From Bacillota bacterium (GTDB taxonomy: Bacteria; Bacillota; Sulfobacillia; DUSP01; JBFMCS01), in contig JBFMCS010000027.1 in NCBI GenBank assembly GCA_040754315.1, positions 31,718 to 95,717 of the forward strand: a DNA stretch of 64,000 nucleotides, read 5' to 3'. The position numbers and the translations under genes were made by a program. Of the stretch, positions 25,747 through 35,458 are shown in pieces (position 1 is the first letter of the stretch; each line of letters opens with the position of its first letter). The notes below the pieces were generated by a model, which was given only the letters and a program-made list of their open reading frames with translations, had not been told where the DNA came from and searched no databases.

Positions 25747-27096
25747 TTACCACCCGGCCCAAGCTGCGACCTCTTCGTCGCTGACGCGCCCTGCCTCCAC
25801 ATCAGCCAGGGCTTCGTCCAGGTACTCCAGCCCCTTCTCTGCCTCCCCTTCGCTCATCACCAGGGGAGGCGTAATCTCCAGCACATTGGAGTGCACCCCC
25901 ACGTAGAAGAGGACTAAGCCCTTCTCAAGGGCCCGGAAGCACACCTTGGCGGTCTCCGCGGCTGCCGGTTCCTTCGAGACCTTGTCCTTGACCAGCTCCA
26001 CTCCCAGGACCATGCCCAGCCCCCTGACATCCCCGATTAGGGGGTGATCGGCGGCCATGTCAGCGAGCCTTCCCTTGAGGTACTCGCCCAAGCGCCTTGC
26101 CTTGCCTGCCAGGTCCTCCTCCTCTATCACGTCAAGGGTGGCCAACCCCGCCGCGGCGCTCATAGGGCAGCCGCCTGCGGTGAAGAGATGGCCCGCGGGC
26201 ACTGCATCAAGGATAGAAGCGCGAGCCAGCACACCACTGATGGGCAGGCCGGAACCCAGGGGCTTCCCCAGTACCACGACGTCAGGTTCGAGGCCGAAGT
26301 GCTCGAAGCCGAAGAACCTCCCAGTGCGGCCGAGGCCTACCTTCACCTCATCCAGGACCAGGCATATGCGGTGCTCCTGGCACACCCTCTGGAGGCCTGT
26401 CATGTAGTCGCCTGGGGGTACCACATCGCCGCCATCGCACTGTACAGGTTCGATGATGATGGCAGCTGTGTCACCGGGGGGGCAGACTGAGGCGAAAACA
26501 TGCTTCTCCAGGAAATCCAGGCATTCCAGGGAGCAACTGCCCCTCTCGCACCCCAGGGCGCACCGGTAACAGTAGGGGTACGGGACCTTCACTACCGCTC
26601 CTGAGCCCACGAACCGGGCTTGAGCTGTGTGGCCCGACAGGGACAGGGAGCCCCCTGTCTGCCCATGGTAGGCGCCGAAATACGAGACAATCCTGCTTCG
26701 CCTCTGAGCGATGGGAACCAGCTTGGCCACACAGTCATTGGCGTCAGAACCCGACAGCCCAAACCATGCCTTTTTTTCAAAGTCCCCGGGCATCTTGCCT
26801 ATAAGGCGTTCAGCCAAGGCCACGGTGGGCTCTGAGACCACGCTGGTGTAGGATGCGAAGGTGTTCTTGGCCGCCTGGCGGGATATGGCCTCCACGATCC
26901 TGGGATGGGAATACCCGGTGCTAGCCACGGACCAGTTGGCCGTGAAGTCCACCAGCTCCCGCCCCTCAACATCCACCAGTATAGAACCGTGCCCCTTGGC
27001 CACGGCCAGCGGGTGTAGCCGTATCTTCATGCACTCCCCTATTGACTCCTTGTCCCGGGCCAGCAGGCTGTCAAGGGCTTGGCCCACCGAGCTCAC
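25747..27096 (-). CDS. Class III (omega-amino acid) PLP-dependent aminotransferase
   Basis: 449-aa fold-type I aminotransferase of the 4-aminobutyrate/omega-amine group. Markers: NWSVASTGYSHPRIVEA, the SGSDANDCVAK cofactor-binding segment, FGAYHGQTGGS, the metal/PLP-binding Asp in LDEVKVGLGRTGRFF, and the Schiff-base lysine in VVLGKPLGSGLPIS. A cysteine-rich insert (about residues 175-192, CYRCALGCERGSC) occurs in related enzymes. GTG start 4 nt after the ligase stop, so tightly coupled. It probably transfers a terminal amino group from an amine or its glutamylated form; the substrate is not predictable. Confidence 0.85.
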   Translation of the reverse strand: MSSVGQALDSLLARDKESIGECMKIRLHPLAVAKGHGSILVDVEGRELVDFTANWSVASTGYSHPRIVEAISRQAAKNTFASYTSVVSEPTVALAERLIGKMPGDFEKKAWFGLSGSDANDCVAKLVPIAQRRSRIVSYFGAYHGQTGGSLSLSGHTAQARFVGSGAVVKVPYPYCYRCALGCERGSCSLECLDFLEKHVFASVCPPGDTAAIIIEPVQCDGGDVVPPGDYMTGLQRVCQEHRICLVLDEVKVGLGRTGRFFGFEHFGLEPDVVVLGKPLGSGLPISGVLARASILDAVPAGHLFTAGGCPMSAAAGLATLDVIEEEDLAGKARRLGEYLKGRLADMAADHPLIGDVRGLGMVLGVELVKDKVSKEPAAAETAKVCFRALEKGLVLFYVGVHSNVLEITPPLVMSEGEAEKGLEYLDEALADVEAGRVSDEEVAAWAGW

Positions 27097-27100
27097 CCCC

Positions 27101-28438
27101 TCAGAAGACCTCTGCGTAGTGCTGTACCTCCCAGGGCGTTATCTGCGAGTTGTACTCGTTCCACTGGAACACCTTTGCCAAGACGTACTCCTCTACCAGC
27201 ACATCACCCATCTTCTCGCTGAAGAGCGGGTCCTCGCTGAGCGCCCTGGCCGCCTCGGCCAGGGTCTCCGGGAGGCGCCTGATGCCCCTCTCCTCCTTCT
27301 CCTGGCCCGTCAAGTCATGGGGGTCAGTGAGGGTCGGATCGCCTGGGTCTATGCGGTTTTCAATGCCGTCAAACCCGGCTACAAGGAGGGCTGCCAGTGC
27401 CAGGTAGGGATTGCATGCCCCGTCGATGGGCTTGAACTCAAGGTTCACGGTCTTGTTCTCCCGGCCCTTCTGCCCCGAGACCACCCTCACCGCGGCCTCC
27501 CGGTTGTCCGGCCCGTAGCAGGCGTAGGCTGAAGCCCAGTTGTGGGGCACCAGGCGCTTGTAGGAGGTCACGATGGAGGCCGTGAAGGCACACAGGCCCC
27601 GGATGTGCTTCAGCACCCCCCCGGTGAAGTAGCGAGCCATCTCACTCAGGTTGAAGTCCCTGGCGGGGTCGTAGAAGAGGTTTGTGTCGCCATCCCAGAG
27701 ACTTACATGAAGGTGAGCGCCGCTTCCAGCTCGGCCAGGGAAGGGCTTGGGCATGAAGGAGGCCTTAATGCCATGCTTGCTGGCCACCCCTTTCACTGTC
27801 TCCTTGAAGAACACCTGGTTGTCGGCGGCCCTGAGGGCCTCGTCGTAGCGGATGATGAGTTCCTGCTGCCCAGGCCCGTATTCCGGGTAGTGCTTCTCCA
27901 CGACCATTCCCTGGCTCTCCAGGGCCCTCGTAATCTCCAAGACCACCTCGTGGGTGTTGTTCATGCCGGGTGTGGCGAAACACAGGCTGCTGTCAAAGGG
28001 AAGGACCTCTCCCGAATCACCTGTCTTCATGAAGTAGAACTCATTTTCGTAGCACGCGTTGACCCTGTATGGTGACCCGGCAAGCACCCTCTTGAGGACG
28101 GACCGGGCACACAGTTCAAGGGGCTTGTGGTTCAAGTCGGTGAAGTCGCAGATAAGGGCTGCTGCACCGGGAGCGTAGGGCAGGATCCTGAATGTATCCA
28201 GGTCCGGCTTGCCCCTGACCTCCCCCACACACCCGTACCTGGAGCCCGGGACGAGGGTGTCAAGGGCGCTGAAGACCGGCATGACCCTGGCGAAGGCATG
28301 CCCCGAATCCAGGTCGCCCTCAAGGCTGTTTCTATGGGCGGAATAACCCCTGGTGACTCCATCGTTGTCTATGTACAGGAAACGAACCAATTCGATGCCC
28401 TGTTCCTCGACGATCCTCAGTATGTCTGCCTTGCTCAC
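27101..28438 (-). CDS. Glutamine synthetase-like gamma-glutamyl-amine ligase
   Basis: 445-aa member of the glutamine synthetase superfamily (GlnA catalytic fold). The N-terminal beta-grasp begins VEEQGIELVRFLYIDNDG. Catalytic-domain motifs are CYENEFYFM (metal Glu), EYGPGQQELIIRYDEA (metal Glu), GSGAHLHVSLW (metal His), and an arginine-rich VRVVSGQKGRENKTVNLEFK segment near the usual active-site Arg. The protein is at the GlnA3/PuuA-like end of the family, whose members ligate glutamate to amines. Its place between a permease and an aminotransferase supports amine catabolism rather than nitrogen assimilation. GTG start with GGAGGGA upstream. Confidence 0.83.
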   Translation of the reverse strand: MSKADILRIVEEQGIELVRFLYIDNDGVTRGYSAHRNSLEGDLDSGHAFARVMPVFSALDTLVPGSRYGCVGEVRGKPDLDTFRILPYAPGAAALICDFTDLNHKPLELCARSVLKRVLAGSPYRVNACYENEFYFMKTGDSGEVLPFDSSLCFATPGMNNTHEVVLEITRALESQGMVVEKHYPEYGPGQQELIIRYDEALRAADNQVFFKETVKGVASKHGIKASFMPKPFPGRAGSGAHLHVSLWDGDTNLFYDPARDFNLSEMARYFTGGVLKHIRGLCAFTASIVTSYKRLVPHNWASAYACYGPDNREAAVRVVSGQKGRENKTVNLEFKPIDGACNPYLALAALLVAGFDGIENRIDPGDPTLTDPHDLTGQEKEERGIRRLPETLAEAARALSEDPLFSEKMGDVLVEEYVLAKVFQWNEYNSQITPWEVQHYAEVF

Positions 28439-28477
28439 TGGATTCCCTCCAGACCTAGCGAGAATTGGCAGGAGAAG

Positions 28478-28520
28478 GACGGGGCGAAGCAGGGCTTGTA
28501 GCCCCAGCCTTCACCCCGTC
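28478..28520 (-). terminator. Hairpin between permease and ligase genes
   Basis: A 12-bp stem with one mismatch (28478-28489 with 28509-28520) enclosing a smaller GGGCT/AGCCC stem lies just after the permease stop. It may attenuate transcription into the ligase gene. Confidence 0.45.
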
Positions 28521-28531
28521 TCCGCTTGATC

Positions 28532-29896
28532 TCAGTATTCCGGGGCCTTATCGACGTGCTGCTTGCCGTAGGCATGGTAGTAGACGGCCAGCGCTGCCAC
28601 GAAGATGAGACCGTAGAGGATAGCCACCTCGGCCCCCTTGAAGGTACCGTACATGATGATGCCCACCCCAACGAAGCCGATTATGGGGAAGAGCGGGTAT
28701 AGTGGCTGCTTCCATGGCAGTCCCTGGATCTCCTTGGGGTAGCGTGAACGGTACAGGACTGATGAGATCATGTTTAGTGTCCAGGTGACGGCCCAGCAGA
28801 ACACCAGGAGGAGCGAGAGCGTGACGTAGACGATGTCTGGGTTCCTGGACCCCACTAGCACCAGTATCACGCTGATCACCCATACCAGTATTGTTGCGAA
28901 ACCTGGTACCCTGTGCTGGTTGACGTGGGAAAACACCTGGGGCAGGATATGGCTGCGCCCCATGGAGTAAAGGAGACGCGGGGCGGCGTACATCGTGCCT
29001 CCAATCAGGCAGGTGGCCGCGGCCAGCCAAGCGGCTATGTTCAATATGGTGGCTGCTGCAGGGCCAAAGGCCACCTCAGCTGCCGTCGTGAAGGGGGACT
29101 CCACAACACTCATCTGCTCGTAGGACGCCAGGCCGAACATGGCGGCCATAGCCAGTGTGTATACCACCAGGAATGTGATGGAGGCATACATCAGCCCCCT
29201 GGGGAGGTCGCTGGGGTTCTTGGCCTCACTGCCGGCAGTGGCCAGTGTACATGCTCCCATGTAGGCGTAGGTCCCATAGGCCAGGGCCGGGAAGAACATG
29301 CCCCAGCCGCCGGGGTTGAAGGGTACGTAGTTGGCGGAGTCGAAGCGTCCCCCGAAGAGCCCCACCAAGGCGAAGACTGCCATGATGGCCACGAGAACGA
29401 GAACCATGATGAGCTGCGTTCTTGCGGCCATGATGACACCCATGTAGTTCACGATGGCGAAGACTGTCACCCAGATAAGAGACCATAGCACGTAGGAGGT
29501 TTCCGGAGTGCTGCTCAGGGGGATGAACCAGTGGCTTATGAAGCCGATGGCAAGCCCAACTGATCCACCGGCGATCACCCAGCCGGCGGCGTAGCTCACC
29601 CCTGAGATGAAGCCAGCGAGGTCGCCCATGAGTCGCCTGTTCCACACCCAAAACGAGCCTGCGTCAGGCATTCCCACTGCCATCTCACCATGGGAAATCA
29701 TTATGCAGAAGAGGAATAGCCCGGCGGCTAAGTAGGAAATTAGGGCCATGGGCCCAGCCATCTGAGCTGCAGCGCCCATTAGCATGAAGATGCCGTCCCC
29801 TACAACGGCTCCAACACCGATTGCCCAGATCTCTCTCAGGCCAAGTGCCCTGACAAGAGGTTGGGTTTCCAGGATCTGAGGTTCGCTTTGGGACAT
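28532..29896 (-). CDS. APC-superfamily amino acid/polyamine permease
   Basis: 454 aa with about twelve hydrophobic helices and the N-terminal APC signature (REIWAIGVGAVVGDGIFMLM). An internal GTYAYMGACTLATAGSEAKNP segment corresponds to the conserved substrate-site helix region of APC carriers. It is the first gene of the minus-strand amine cluster, and probably imports the amine or amino acid that the ligase, aminotransferase and amidohydrolase then handle. ATG start. Confidence 0.85.
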   Translation of the reverse strand: MSQSEPQILETQPLVRALGLREIWAIGVGAVVGDGIFMLMGAAAQMAGPMALISYLAAGLFLFCIMISHGEMAVGMPDAGSFWVWNRRLMGDLAGFISGVSYAAGWVIAGGSVGLAIGFISHWFIPLSSTPETSYVLWSLIWVTVFAIVNYMGVIMAARTQLIMVLVLVAIMAVFALVGLFGGRFDSANYVPFNPGGWGMFFPALAYGTYAYMGACTLATAGSEAKNPSDLPRGLMYASITFLVVYTLAMAAMFGLASYEQMSVVESPFTTAAEVAFGPAAATILNIAAWLAAATCLIGGTMYAAPRLLYSMGRSHILPQVFSHVNQHRVPGFATILVWVISVILVLVGSRNPDIVYVTLSLLLVFCWAVTWTLNMISSVLYRSRYPKEIQGLPWKQPLYPLFPIIGFVGVGIIMYGTFKGAEVAILYGLIFVAALAVYYHAYGKQHVDKAPEY

Positions 29897-30236
29897 CTAC
29901 CTCACCTCACGCGCATGGATTTTCCCCCGCCCTGGGGGGGCCCTCTATCCTCCTTTCCGTGTCCATATGCTTCCCTGGCTCCGGATCCTCATGGAGCCTG
30001 GGGAATGAGATATACTGCCTCCACTCCCAATTATACAGGGGCCAAGCATGCCGGTAAACCCATGCCATAAGAAGACCTGCCAAGCATGGATGCCAACAGG
30101 ATTCTACCTGTGGAATGATGTAATGAATAAAGAAGCGCTGGTGGCGCTATACACCAGGACACCGTGTCCCTTGGCCCGGGGTATGCCCTGCATGAGCGGA
30201 ACACGGCTCGAGCCGGTGAAAGAGGGGGAGTGCCCT
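29897..30236. other. Divergent intergenic region
   Basis: 340 nt between the minus-strand permease and the plus-strand M20 gene. An open frame runs through it from 30048, but it is not conserved in the M20 family. No clear promoter pair stands out for either direction. Confidence 0.35.
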
Positions 30237-31433
30237 TTGACATTCGAAGAGATCCGCGCTAAGGCAATTGAACTTGAGCCGCAGGTCATCGCCTGGAGGA
30301 GGCAGATCCACAGAAGACCTGAAGTCCACTTGGATTGCGCGGCTACAGCCCATATGGTGGCCAAAGAGCTGGAGAGGATGGGGTATGAGGTCAGGCGCGG
30401 TCTAGCCAAAACTGGGGTGGTTGGCCTCCTGAGGGGGGCCAAAGAAGGGCCCCTGGCTGCGTTGCGAGTTGACATGGACGCCCTGCCCCTTCAGGAGGAG
30501 ACAGGCCTCGAATTTGCCTCCGAGGTTGATGGCGTCATGCACGCCTGTGGCCATGACGGCCATACCGCGATAGGTCTAGGGGTAGCGGAACTCCTGAGCT
30601 TCGCGGGGGACCTCCCCGGATGCGTACTCCTGGTTTTCCAGCCTGGAGAGGAGTACCCTGGAGGAGCCAGTCTCATGATCCAAGATGGCGCCCTGGATCC
30701 CCTCCCCGGGGCTGTTTTCGGCCTCCATATCTTCCCCGGTGTCCCCCTGGGGAGGATCGGGCTGAGGTACGGCAATATGACAGCCCGTAACGACGAATTC
30801 CTGGTGGACCTGGTGGGAACCGCCGGTCACGGCGCGTACCCCCATAAGGCTGTTGACCCTTTTCCTGCTTTGGCTGCCTTCATAAACGCGACGCAGTCCA
30901 TCGTGTCAAGGAACCTTGACCCCTTCGAACCCCTGGTTATAAGCCTAGGGGAGGTTAGCGGTGGAGGGGGGCACAACGTCATACCTGCCAAGATATCCCT
31001 GAAGGGAATCGTGCGAAGCCTGGACGACAGCGCCCGGGACCTTGCCCTCAGACGCATGGAGGAGGTCTTGGCATCCCTTAGTTCCCTTCACAGGGTAGGG
31101 CATCGCCTGGAGGTGGTACCCATGGAGCCTCCCCTGGCCTGTGACCCCAGCCTTACGAGGTTTACCGAAAGGACCATCAAGGACCTGTGGGGCCCGGGAT
31201 CAGTGGTGCTGATTGACCGGCCCTCCTTGGGAGTGGATGACTTTGCCTACTTCGCCAAGAGGGTCCCCGCGACCTACATGCGCCTGGGCACATACTCGGA
31301 GGAGAAGGGCTATGTCCATCCCCTGCACTCCTCCCGCTTTGACTTCGATGAGGCCATACTCTCCCGGGGTGTGGCCACCCTTGCGGCGGTGATCCGCAGG
31401 TTTCTGGAGTCTAAGAAGGGCGAAAACGAGTGA
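30237..31433 (+). CDS. M20D-family amidohydrolase (hippurate/IAA-amino acid hydrolase type)
   Basis: 398 aa from a TTG at 30237. I prefer this start because AGAGGGGGAG lies about 8 nt upstream and the family begins with a helix like FEEIRAKAIELEPQVIAWRR; the frame is open to 30048. M20D motifs: RRQIHRRPEVHLDCAATA, LRVDMDALPLQEETG, MHACGHDGHTA (metal ligands), FQPGEEYPGGA (catalytic Glu), GAVFGLHIFP, and a C-terminal HPLHSSRFDFDEA. Such enzymes cleave N-acyl or amide bonds of amino acids. It starts a two-gene M20 unit divergent from the amine cluster. Confidence 0.85.
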   Translation: MTFEEIRAKAIELEPQVIAWRRQIHRRPEVHLDCAATAHMVAKELERMGYEVRRGLAKTGVVGLLRGAKEGPLAALRVDMDALPLQEETGLEFASEVDGVMHACGHDGHTAIGLGVAELLSFAGDLPGCVLLVFQPGEEYPGGASLMIQDGALDPLPGAVFGLHIFPGVPLGRIGLRYGNMTARNDEFLVDLVGTAGHGAYPHKAVDPFPALAAFINATQSIVSRNLDPFEPLVISLGEVSGGGGHNVIPAKISLKGIVRSLDDSARDLALRRMEEVLASLSSLHRVGHRLEVVPMEPPLACDPSLTRFTERTIKDLWGPGSVVLIDRPSLGVDDFAYFAKRVPATYMRLGTYSEEKGYVHPLHSSRFDFDEAILSRGVATLAAVIRRFLESKKGENE

Positions 31434-31603
31434 CAGAAGTGTTCTAGGGGTTGCAGGGCCAGCCCAGCCCAGCCCCGAAATGCCGCGCTGCCTGGGGAGG
31501 TTCTGAGGAGCTGCAATGGCTCTTGGATCTAGGCGTGCGCTTCGGGAAAGAGAGGTTTCCCCGCGGGCACCGCAGAATTCCGGGCCATGAGGGAGGGAAT
31601 GCC

Positions 31604-32752
31604 ATGGCAGCAACCATCAGGGATGAGAAAGTCCTTCGTTGCCTTCGCGAGATGATCCAGATCCCATCAGTGAACCCAAGCCTGGTTCCCGGCGGTGCCG
31701 GCGAAAGGGAGATGGCCCATTACCTCTTCCATGAATGCAGGGCTCTGGGCCTGGAGACCTGCGTGGAGGGCCCCCCGGACCGCCCCAACGTGGTAGCTGT
31801 TCTGAAGGGCACTGGAAAGGGCAGGTCCTTGATGCTCTGCGGCCACATGGACACGGTGGGGGTCGATGGGATGGAGATCGATCCCTTCAACGCTTCATGC
31901 TGTGATGGCAAGGTCTACGGTAGGGGCGCGGTGGACATGAAGGGCGGCCTTGCGTCCATCATGGGCGCCATTGACGCCTTGGTGAATTCGGGCTTCCAGC
32001 CTAGAGGTGATGTGGTTGTGGCCGGTGTGGCGGATGAGGAGTATGCCAGTGAAGGCATGGAGGACTTGGTCAAGCGGCACAGGGCAGACGCGGCCATCGT
32101 GGCTGAGCCCTCAGGCCTGGATATCATCATAGCCCACAAGGGCTTTGCGTGGTTCAACGTGGAGGTGCTGGGCAGGAGGGCCCATGGCAGCGACTACACC
32201 AGCGGGATTGACGCCATTTCCAGGGCCGGCCACGTCCTGAGGGCCTTTGAGGACCTAGGGCAAGGCCTACTTGATAGGCCCCACCCACTTGTCGGGCCCC
32301 CTTCCATACATGCCTCCATCATCAAGGGTGGCCGCGAGCTCAGCACCTACCCCGACCATTGCCATGTAGAGTTCGAAAGGAGGACCGTTCCTGGTGAGAC
32401 CCGAGAAGACATCGAGGCCGAGGTGGCACAGGTGCTCTCGGGGCTGGAAGGGCAGGGTGTGAAGACGGCCCGAGAAGTGTTCTTTTTCAGGCCCGGGCTG
32501 GAGGTATCTCCAGGGGAGCCCATCATCCGCAGCCTTCAAGGGGCCTCCAGCTCGCTGGGCAGGGAGCCCAGGCTGGTGGGCCAAGCAGGTTGGATGGATA
32601 CCGCCATCCTGGCCCGGTCTGGAATCCCATCTGTTCTCTTTGGCCCCGGGGGGGAGGGGCTTCACGCCTCCGTGGAGTGGGTGGACTTCGCCCAGGTCCT
32701 TGAGGCTGCCCGGGTTCTGGCCGGGGCTGTGAAGGACTTCTGCGGGGGCTGA
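31604..32752 (+). CDS. M20-family peptidase (ArgE/DapE/CPG2-like)
   Basis: 382 aa from ATG 31604, chosen because GAGGGAGGG precedes it. Metal-site motifs: MLCGHMDTVGVDG, GRGAVDMKGGLAS, VAGVADEEYASEGM, an AEPSGLDIIIAHKG segment, and a C-terminal GPGGEGLHASVEWV. These are typical of the deacetylase/desuccinylase branch of M20. It probably forms an operon with the M20D gene 170 nt upstream. Substrate unknown; a link to the amine cluster is only positional. Confidence 0.85.
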   Translation: MAATIRDEKVLRCLREMIQIPSVNPSLVPGGAGEREMAHYLFHECRALGLETCVEGPPDRPNVVAVLKGTGKGRSLMLCGHMDTVGVDGMEIDPFNASCCDGKVYGRGAVDMKGGLASIMGAIDALVNSGFQPRGDVVVAGVADEEYASEGMEDLVKRHRADAAIVAEPSGLDIIIAHKGFAWFNVEVLGRRAHGSDYTSGIDAISRAGHVLRAFEDLGQGLLDRPHPLVGPPSIHASIIKGGRELSTYPDHCHVEFERRTVPGETREDIEAEVAQVLSGLEGQGVKTAREVFFFRPGLEVSPGEPIIRSLQGASSSLGREPRLVGQAGWMDTAILARSGIPSVLFGPGGEGLHASVEWVDFAQVLEAARVLAGAVKDFCGG

Positions 32753-32812
32753 CGCTCTAGAAGGCACATTGCAGTAATCGCTGCTACAGGAGTTGAGTAT
32801 CCCGAGATCTCG

Positions 32813-32841
32813 TTGCCGCCTCCCGCCAAAAATGCTACAAT
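32813..32841 (+). promoter_or_regulatory. Probable secA promoter
   Basis: -35 TTGCCG (32813-32818), 17-nt spacer, -10 TACAAT (32836-32841), 65 nt before the secA start. Confidence 0.6.
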
Positions 32842-32845
32842 CGAG

Positions 32846-32883
32846 AGGAGCCATGGGAGATGCCCATGCCTCCTGACCTTTTT
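32846..32883 (+). terminator. Intrinsic terminator-like hairpin in the secA leader
   Basis: A 12-bp stem with one mismatch (32846-32857 with 32863-32874), 5-nt loop, followed by GACC and five T residues. Either it ends the M20 operon or, since it lies after the likely secA promoter, it attenuates secA. Confidence 0.55.
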
Positions 32884-32905
32884 CCAGCCTAGAGAGGGTG
32901 AAGTT

Positions 32906-35446
32906 GTGCTTCGACTGCTCGCTAACCTGGTGACTGGAAACCAGAACGAAAGAGAGATGCGGCGCTTGCGCGGGATGGCAGAGGCCATCAACGCCCTGGA
33001 GGATCCCGTCTCCCGGCTTTCCGAAGCGGAGTTGCAGGCTAAGACAGCCGAGTTCCGCGGGCGCCTGGAGCGGGGAGAAACGCTGGAGGGGATCCTCAAC
33101 GAGGCCTTTGCCGTGGTGCGTGAGGTTGCCAAGCGCACCCTTAGCATGCGCCATTTTGACGTGCAGCTCATGGGCGGCATCGTGCTTCACGAAGGCAACA
33201 TAGCCGAAATGAAGACCGGAGAGGGTAAGACCCTAGTGGCCACGCTGCCTGCCTATCTCAACGCACTCCCCGGCGAGGGTGTTCACATTGTGACCGTCAA
33301 CGACTACCTGGCACGCAGGGATGCCGAGTGGATGGGAGCCATCTACTCCTTCCTTGGTCTAGACGTTGGCGTGGTCGTCCACGGCCTGGACTACAAGGAA
33401 CGCAAGAACGCCTATCTTGGGGGCGTAACCTACGGTACCAACAACCAGTTCGGCTTTGACTACCTCAGGGATAACATGGCGCTCCACATCAGCCAGGTGG
33501 TCCAGGGCCCCTTGAACTATGCCATCGTGGACGAGGTGGACAGCATCCTCATTGACGAGGCTCGAACACCGCTCATCATATCAGGACCCAGCGCCAAACC
33601 GCCAGACTACTACTACAGGTGCGATAAGACGGTTCGCCAGCTTCGAGAGGGCAGGGACTACGAGGTGGACGAGAAGGGGCGGGCTGTTCCCCTTACCGAG
33701 GAAGGCCAGCGCAGGATCGAGCAGTACCTGGGGATGCCTGGACTCTACGGCAGTGACGAGGCCGTGGAAGAGGCTGACGGGGTTGAACAGGACAAGGTGA
33801 GCTTCCAGACTTGCATCTCCAACGCCCTCAGGGCTCACTGCCTCATGAAGCGGGACAGGGACTACGTGGTCAAGGACGGCCAGGTCATCATCGTGGACGA
33901 GTTCACCGGCAGGCTCATGTTCGGCCGCAGGTACTCCAACGGCCTGCACCAGGCCATCGAGGCCAAGGAAGGCGTGAAGATCGAGCAGGAGACCCAGACT
34001 GTGGCCACAATTACCTTCCAGAACTACTTCCGGATGTACCGGAAGCTGGCAGGGATGACGGGTACCGCGGTTACCGAGGAAGAGGAACTCCGGCAGATAT
34101 ATGGGTTAGACGTGGCGGTTATCCCCCCCAACAAGCCACTTAACAGGGCAGGGTACCCAGATGTAGTCTTCCCTGCGGAGAGGGCCAAGTTCAGGGCGGT
34201 CGTCGAGGAGATCTGCGAGCGTCACGAAAAAGGCCAGCCAGTGCTGGTGGGCACCGTGTCCATCGAGAAGTCCGAGATCCTCAGTGACATGCTTAAGAAA
34301 CGGGGAGTGCCACACCAGGTTCTCAACGCCAAGCACCACGAGAAAGAGGCGGAGATCATCAAGAACGCCGGCCAGGCCGGCACGGTCACCATAGCCACAA
34401 ACATGGCTGGCCGTGGAACAGACATAGTCCTCGGCGAAGGCGTAACCGGACTCGGAGGCCTCCACATCATAGGTACCGAGCGGCACGAGGCCAGGCGCAT
34501 TGATGACCAGCTTAGGGGGCGTTCTGGGCGCCAGGGGGACCCCGGCTCCAGCCGCTTTTACATATCCTTGGAAGATGACCTCATGAGGCTCTTTGGGTCT
34601 GATCTGATCCAGGGTCTTTTCGACCGCCTCAACATAGACGAGAACGAGCCCATAGAACACTCCCTCCTCACCCGGGCCATCGAGAGGGCTCAAAAGAGGG
34701 TGGAATCAAGGAACTTCGACATCCGCAAGCGGGTCCTGGAGTATGATAACGTCATGAACCGGCAGCGTGAGGTCATCTACGAGCAGCGCCGCCAGGTGCT
34801 TCACGGGGAGAACCTCAAGGACAGGATGATCGCCATGATGGACGTGGTCATCAAAGAAAGCCTGGACAACTACGCTGGCGGTCACGTACACCACGAAGAC
34901 TGGGACCTTGCGGGCCTGGCCCGAGCGGTAGAGGCCACGTTCCCCCGGGACACCCGCCTGGACCCCTCCATCCTGGGGGGGTTGGGCAGGGATCGCCTGG
35001 TGGGCGTGATAAAGGATTGGGCCGTTGCCGCTTACGACAAGAAGGAAGCGGAGATAGGCCCAGAGACCATGAGGGAACTGGAGCGCCAGGTGACCCTGAG
35101 GGTGGTGGACTCCAAGTGGATGGACCACCTGGATGCCATGGACGATCTCAGGGAGGGCATCAGCCTCAGGGCCTACGGGCACAAGGACCCGTTCCTGGAG
35201 TACCAGATCGAAGCCCACGCTACCTTTGAGGAGATGATCAGGAGCATACAGGTCACGGTAGTGACCCTCCTGTTCAGGGCCCGCCTCACATCACAGCCCC
35301 AGGCGCCCCGGCCCATGATGGAGGGGGGCAGGGGGGATTCCAGGCCCCAGCCCAAGAGGGCTTCTGGCCCCTCAACCGGGCGCAATGCCCCCTGCCCCTG
35401 CGGCAGTGGGAAGAAGTACAAGAAGTGCTGTGGCAAAACGGCATAG
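32906..35446 (+). CDS. secA: Preprotein translocase ATPase SecA
   Basis: 846 aa from GTG 32906 (GAGAGGG upstream; the frame is open to 32813 but that covers the promoter). It is the motor of the Sec export pathway. Walker A MKTGEGKT (about residue 103), [14 protein letters not shown] (about 207), [20 protein letters not shown] segment, [16 protein letters not shown] and [15 protein letters not shown] of the second nucleotide-binding domain are present. The C-terminus ends with the zinc-binding SEC-C motif ([13 protein letters not shown]). Full length. prfB follows after 12 nt, the usual secA-prfB pair of Bacillota. Confidence 0.97.
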   Translation: MLRLLANLVTGNQNEREMRRLRGMAEAINALEDPVSRLSEAELQAKTAEFRGRLERGETLEGILNEAFAVVREVAKRTLSMRHFDVQLMGGIVLHEGNIAEMKTGEGKTLVATLPAYLNALPGEGVHIVTVNDYLARRDAEWMGAIYSFLGLDVGVVVHGLDYKERKNAYLGGVTYGTNNQFGFDYLRDNMALHISQVVQGPLNYAIVDEVDSILIDEARTPLIISGPSAKPPDYYYRCDKTVRQLREGRDYEVDEKGRAVPLTEEGQRRIEQYLGMPGLYGSDEAVEEADGVEQDKVSFQTCISNALRAHCLMKRDRDYVVKDGQVIIVDEFTGRLMFGRRYSNGLHQAIEAKEGVKIEQETQTVATITFQNYFRMYRKLAGMTGTAVTEEEELRQIYGLDVAVIPPNKPLNRAGYPDVVFPAERAKFRAVVEEICERHEKGQPVLVGTVSIEKSEILSDMLKKRGVPHQVLNAKHHEKEAEIIKNAGQAGTVTIATNMAGRGTDIVLGEGVTGLGGLHIIGTERHEARRIDDQLRGRSGRQGDPGSSRFYISLEDDLMRLFGSDLIQGLFDRLNIDENEPIEHSLLTRAIERAQKRVESRNFDIRKRVLEYDNVMNRQREVIYEQRRQVLHGENLKDRMIAMMDVVIKESLDNYAGGHVHHEDWDLAGLARAVEATFPRDTRLDPSILGGLGRDRLVGVIKDWAVAAYDKKEAEIGPETMRELERQVTLRVVDSKWMDHLDAMDDLREGISLRAYGHKDPFLEYQIEAHATFEEMIRSIQVTVVTLLFRARLTSQPQAPRPMMEGGRGDSRPQPKRASGPSTGRNAPCPCGSGKKYKKCCGKTA

Positions 35447-35458
35447 GGAGGCACAACA

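Noticed and set aside
29950..29990. Possible sigma-54 promoter upstream of the APC permease (GG-N10-GC spacing on the minus strand)
   Set aside because: Only the invariant dinucleotides match; the -24 TGGCAC and -12 TTGC elements do not.
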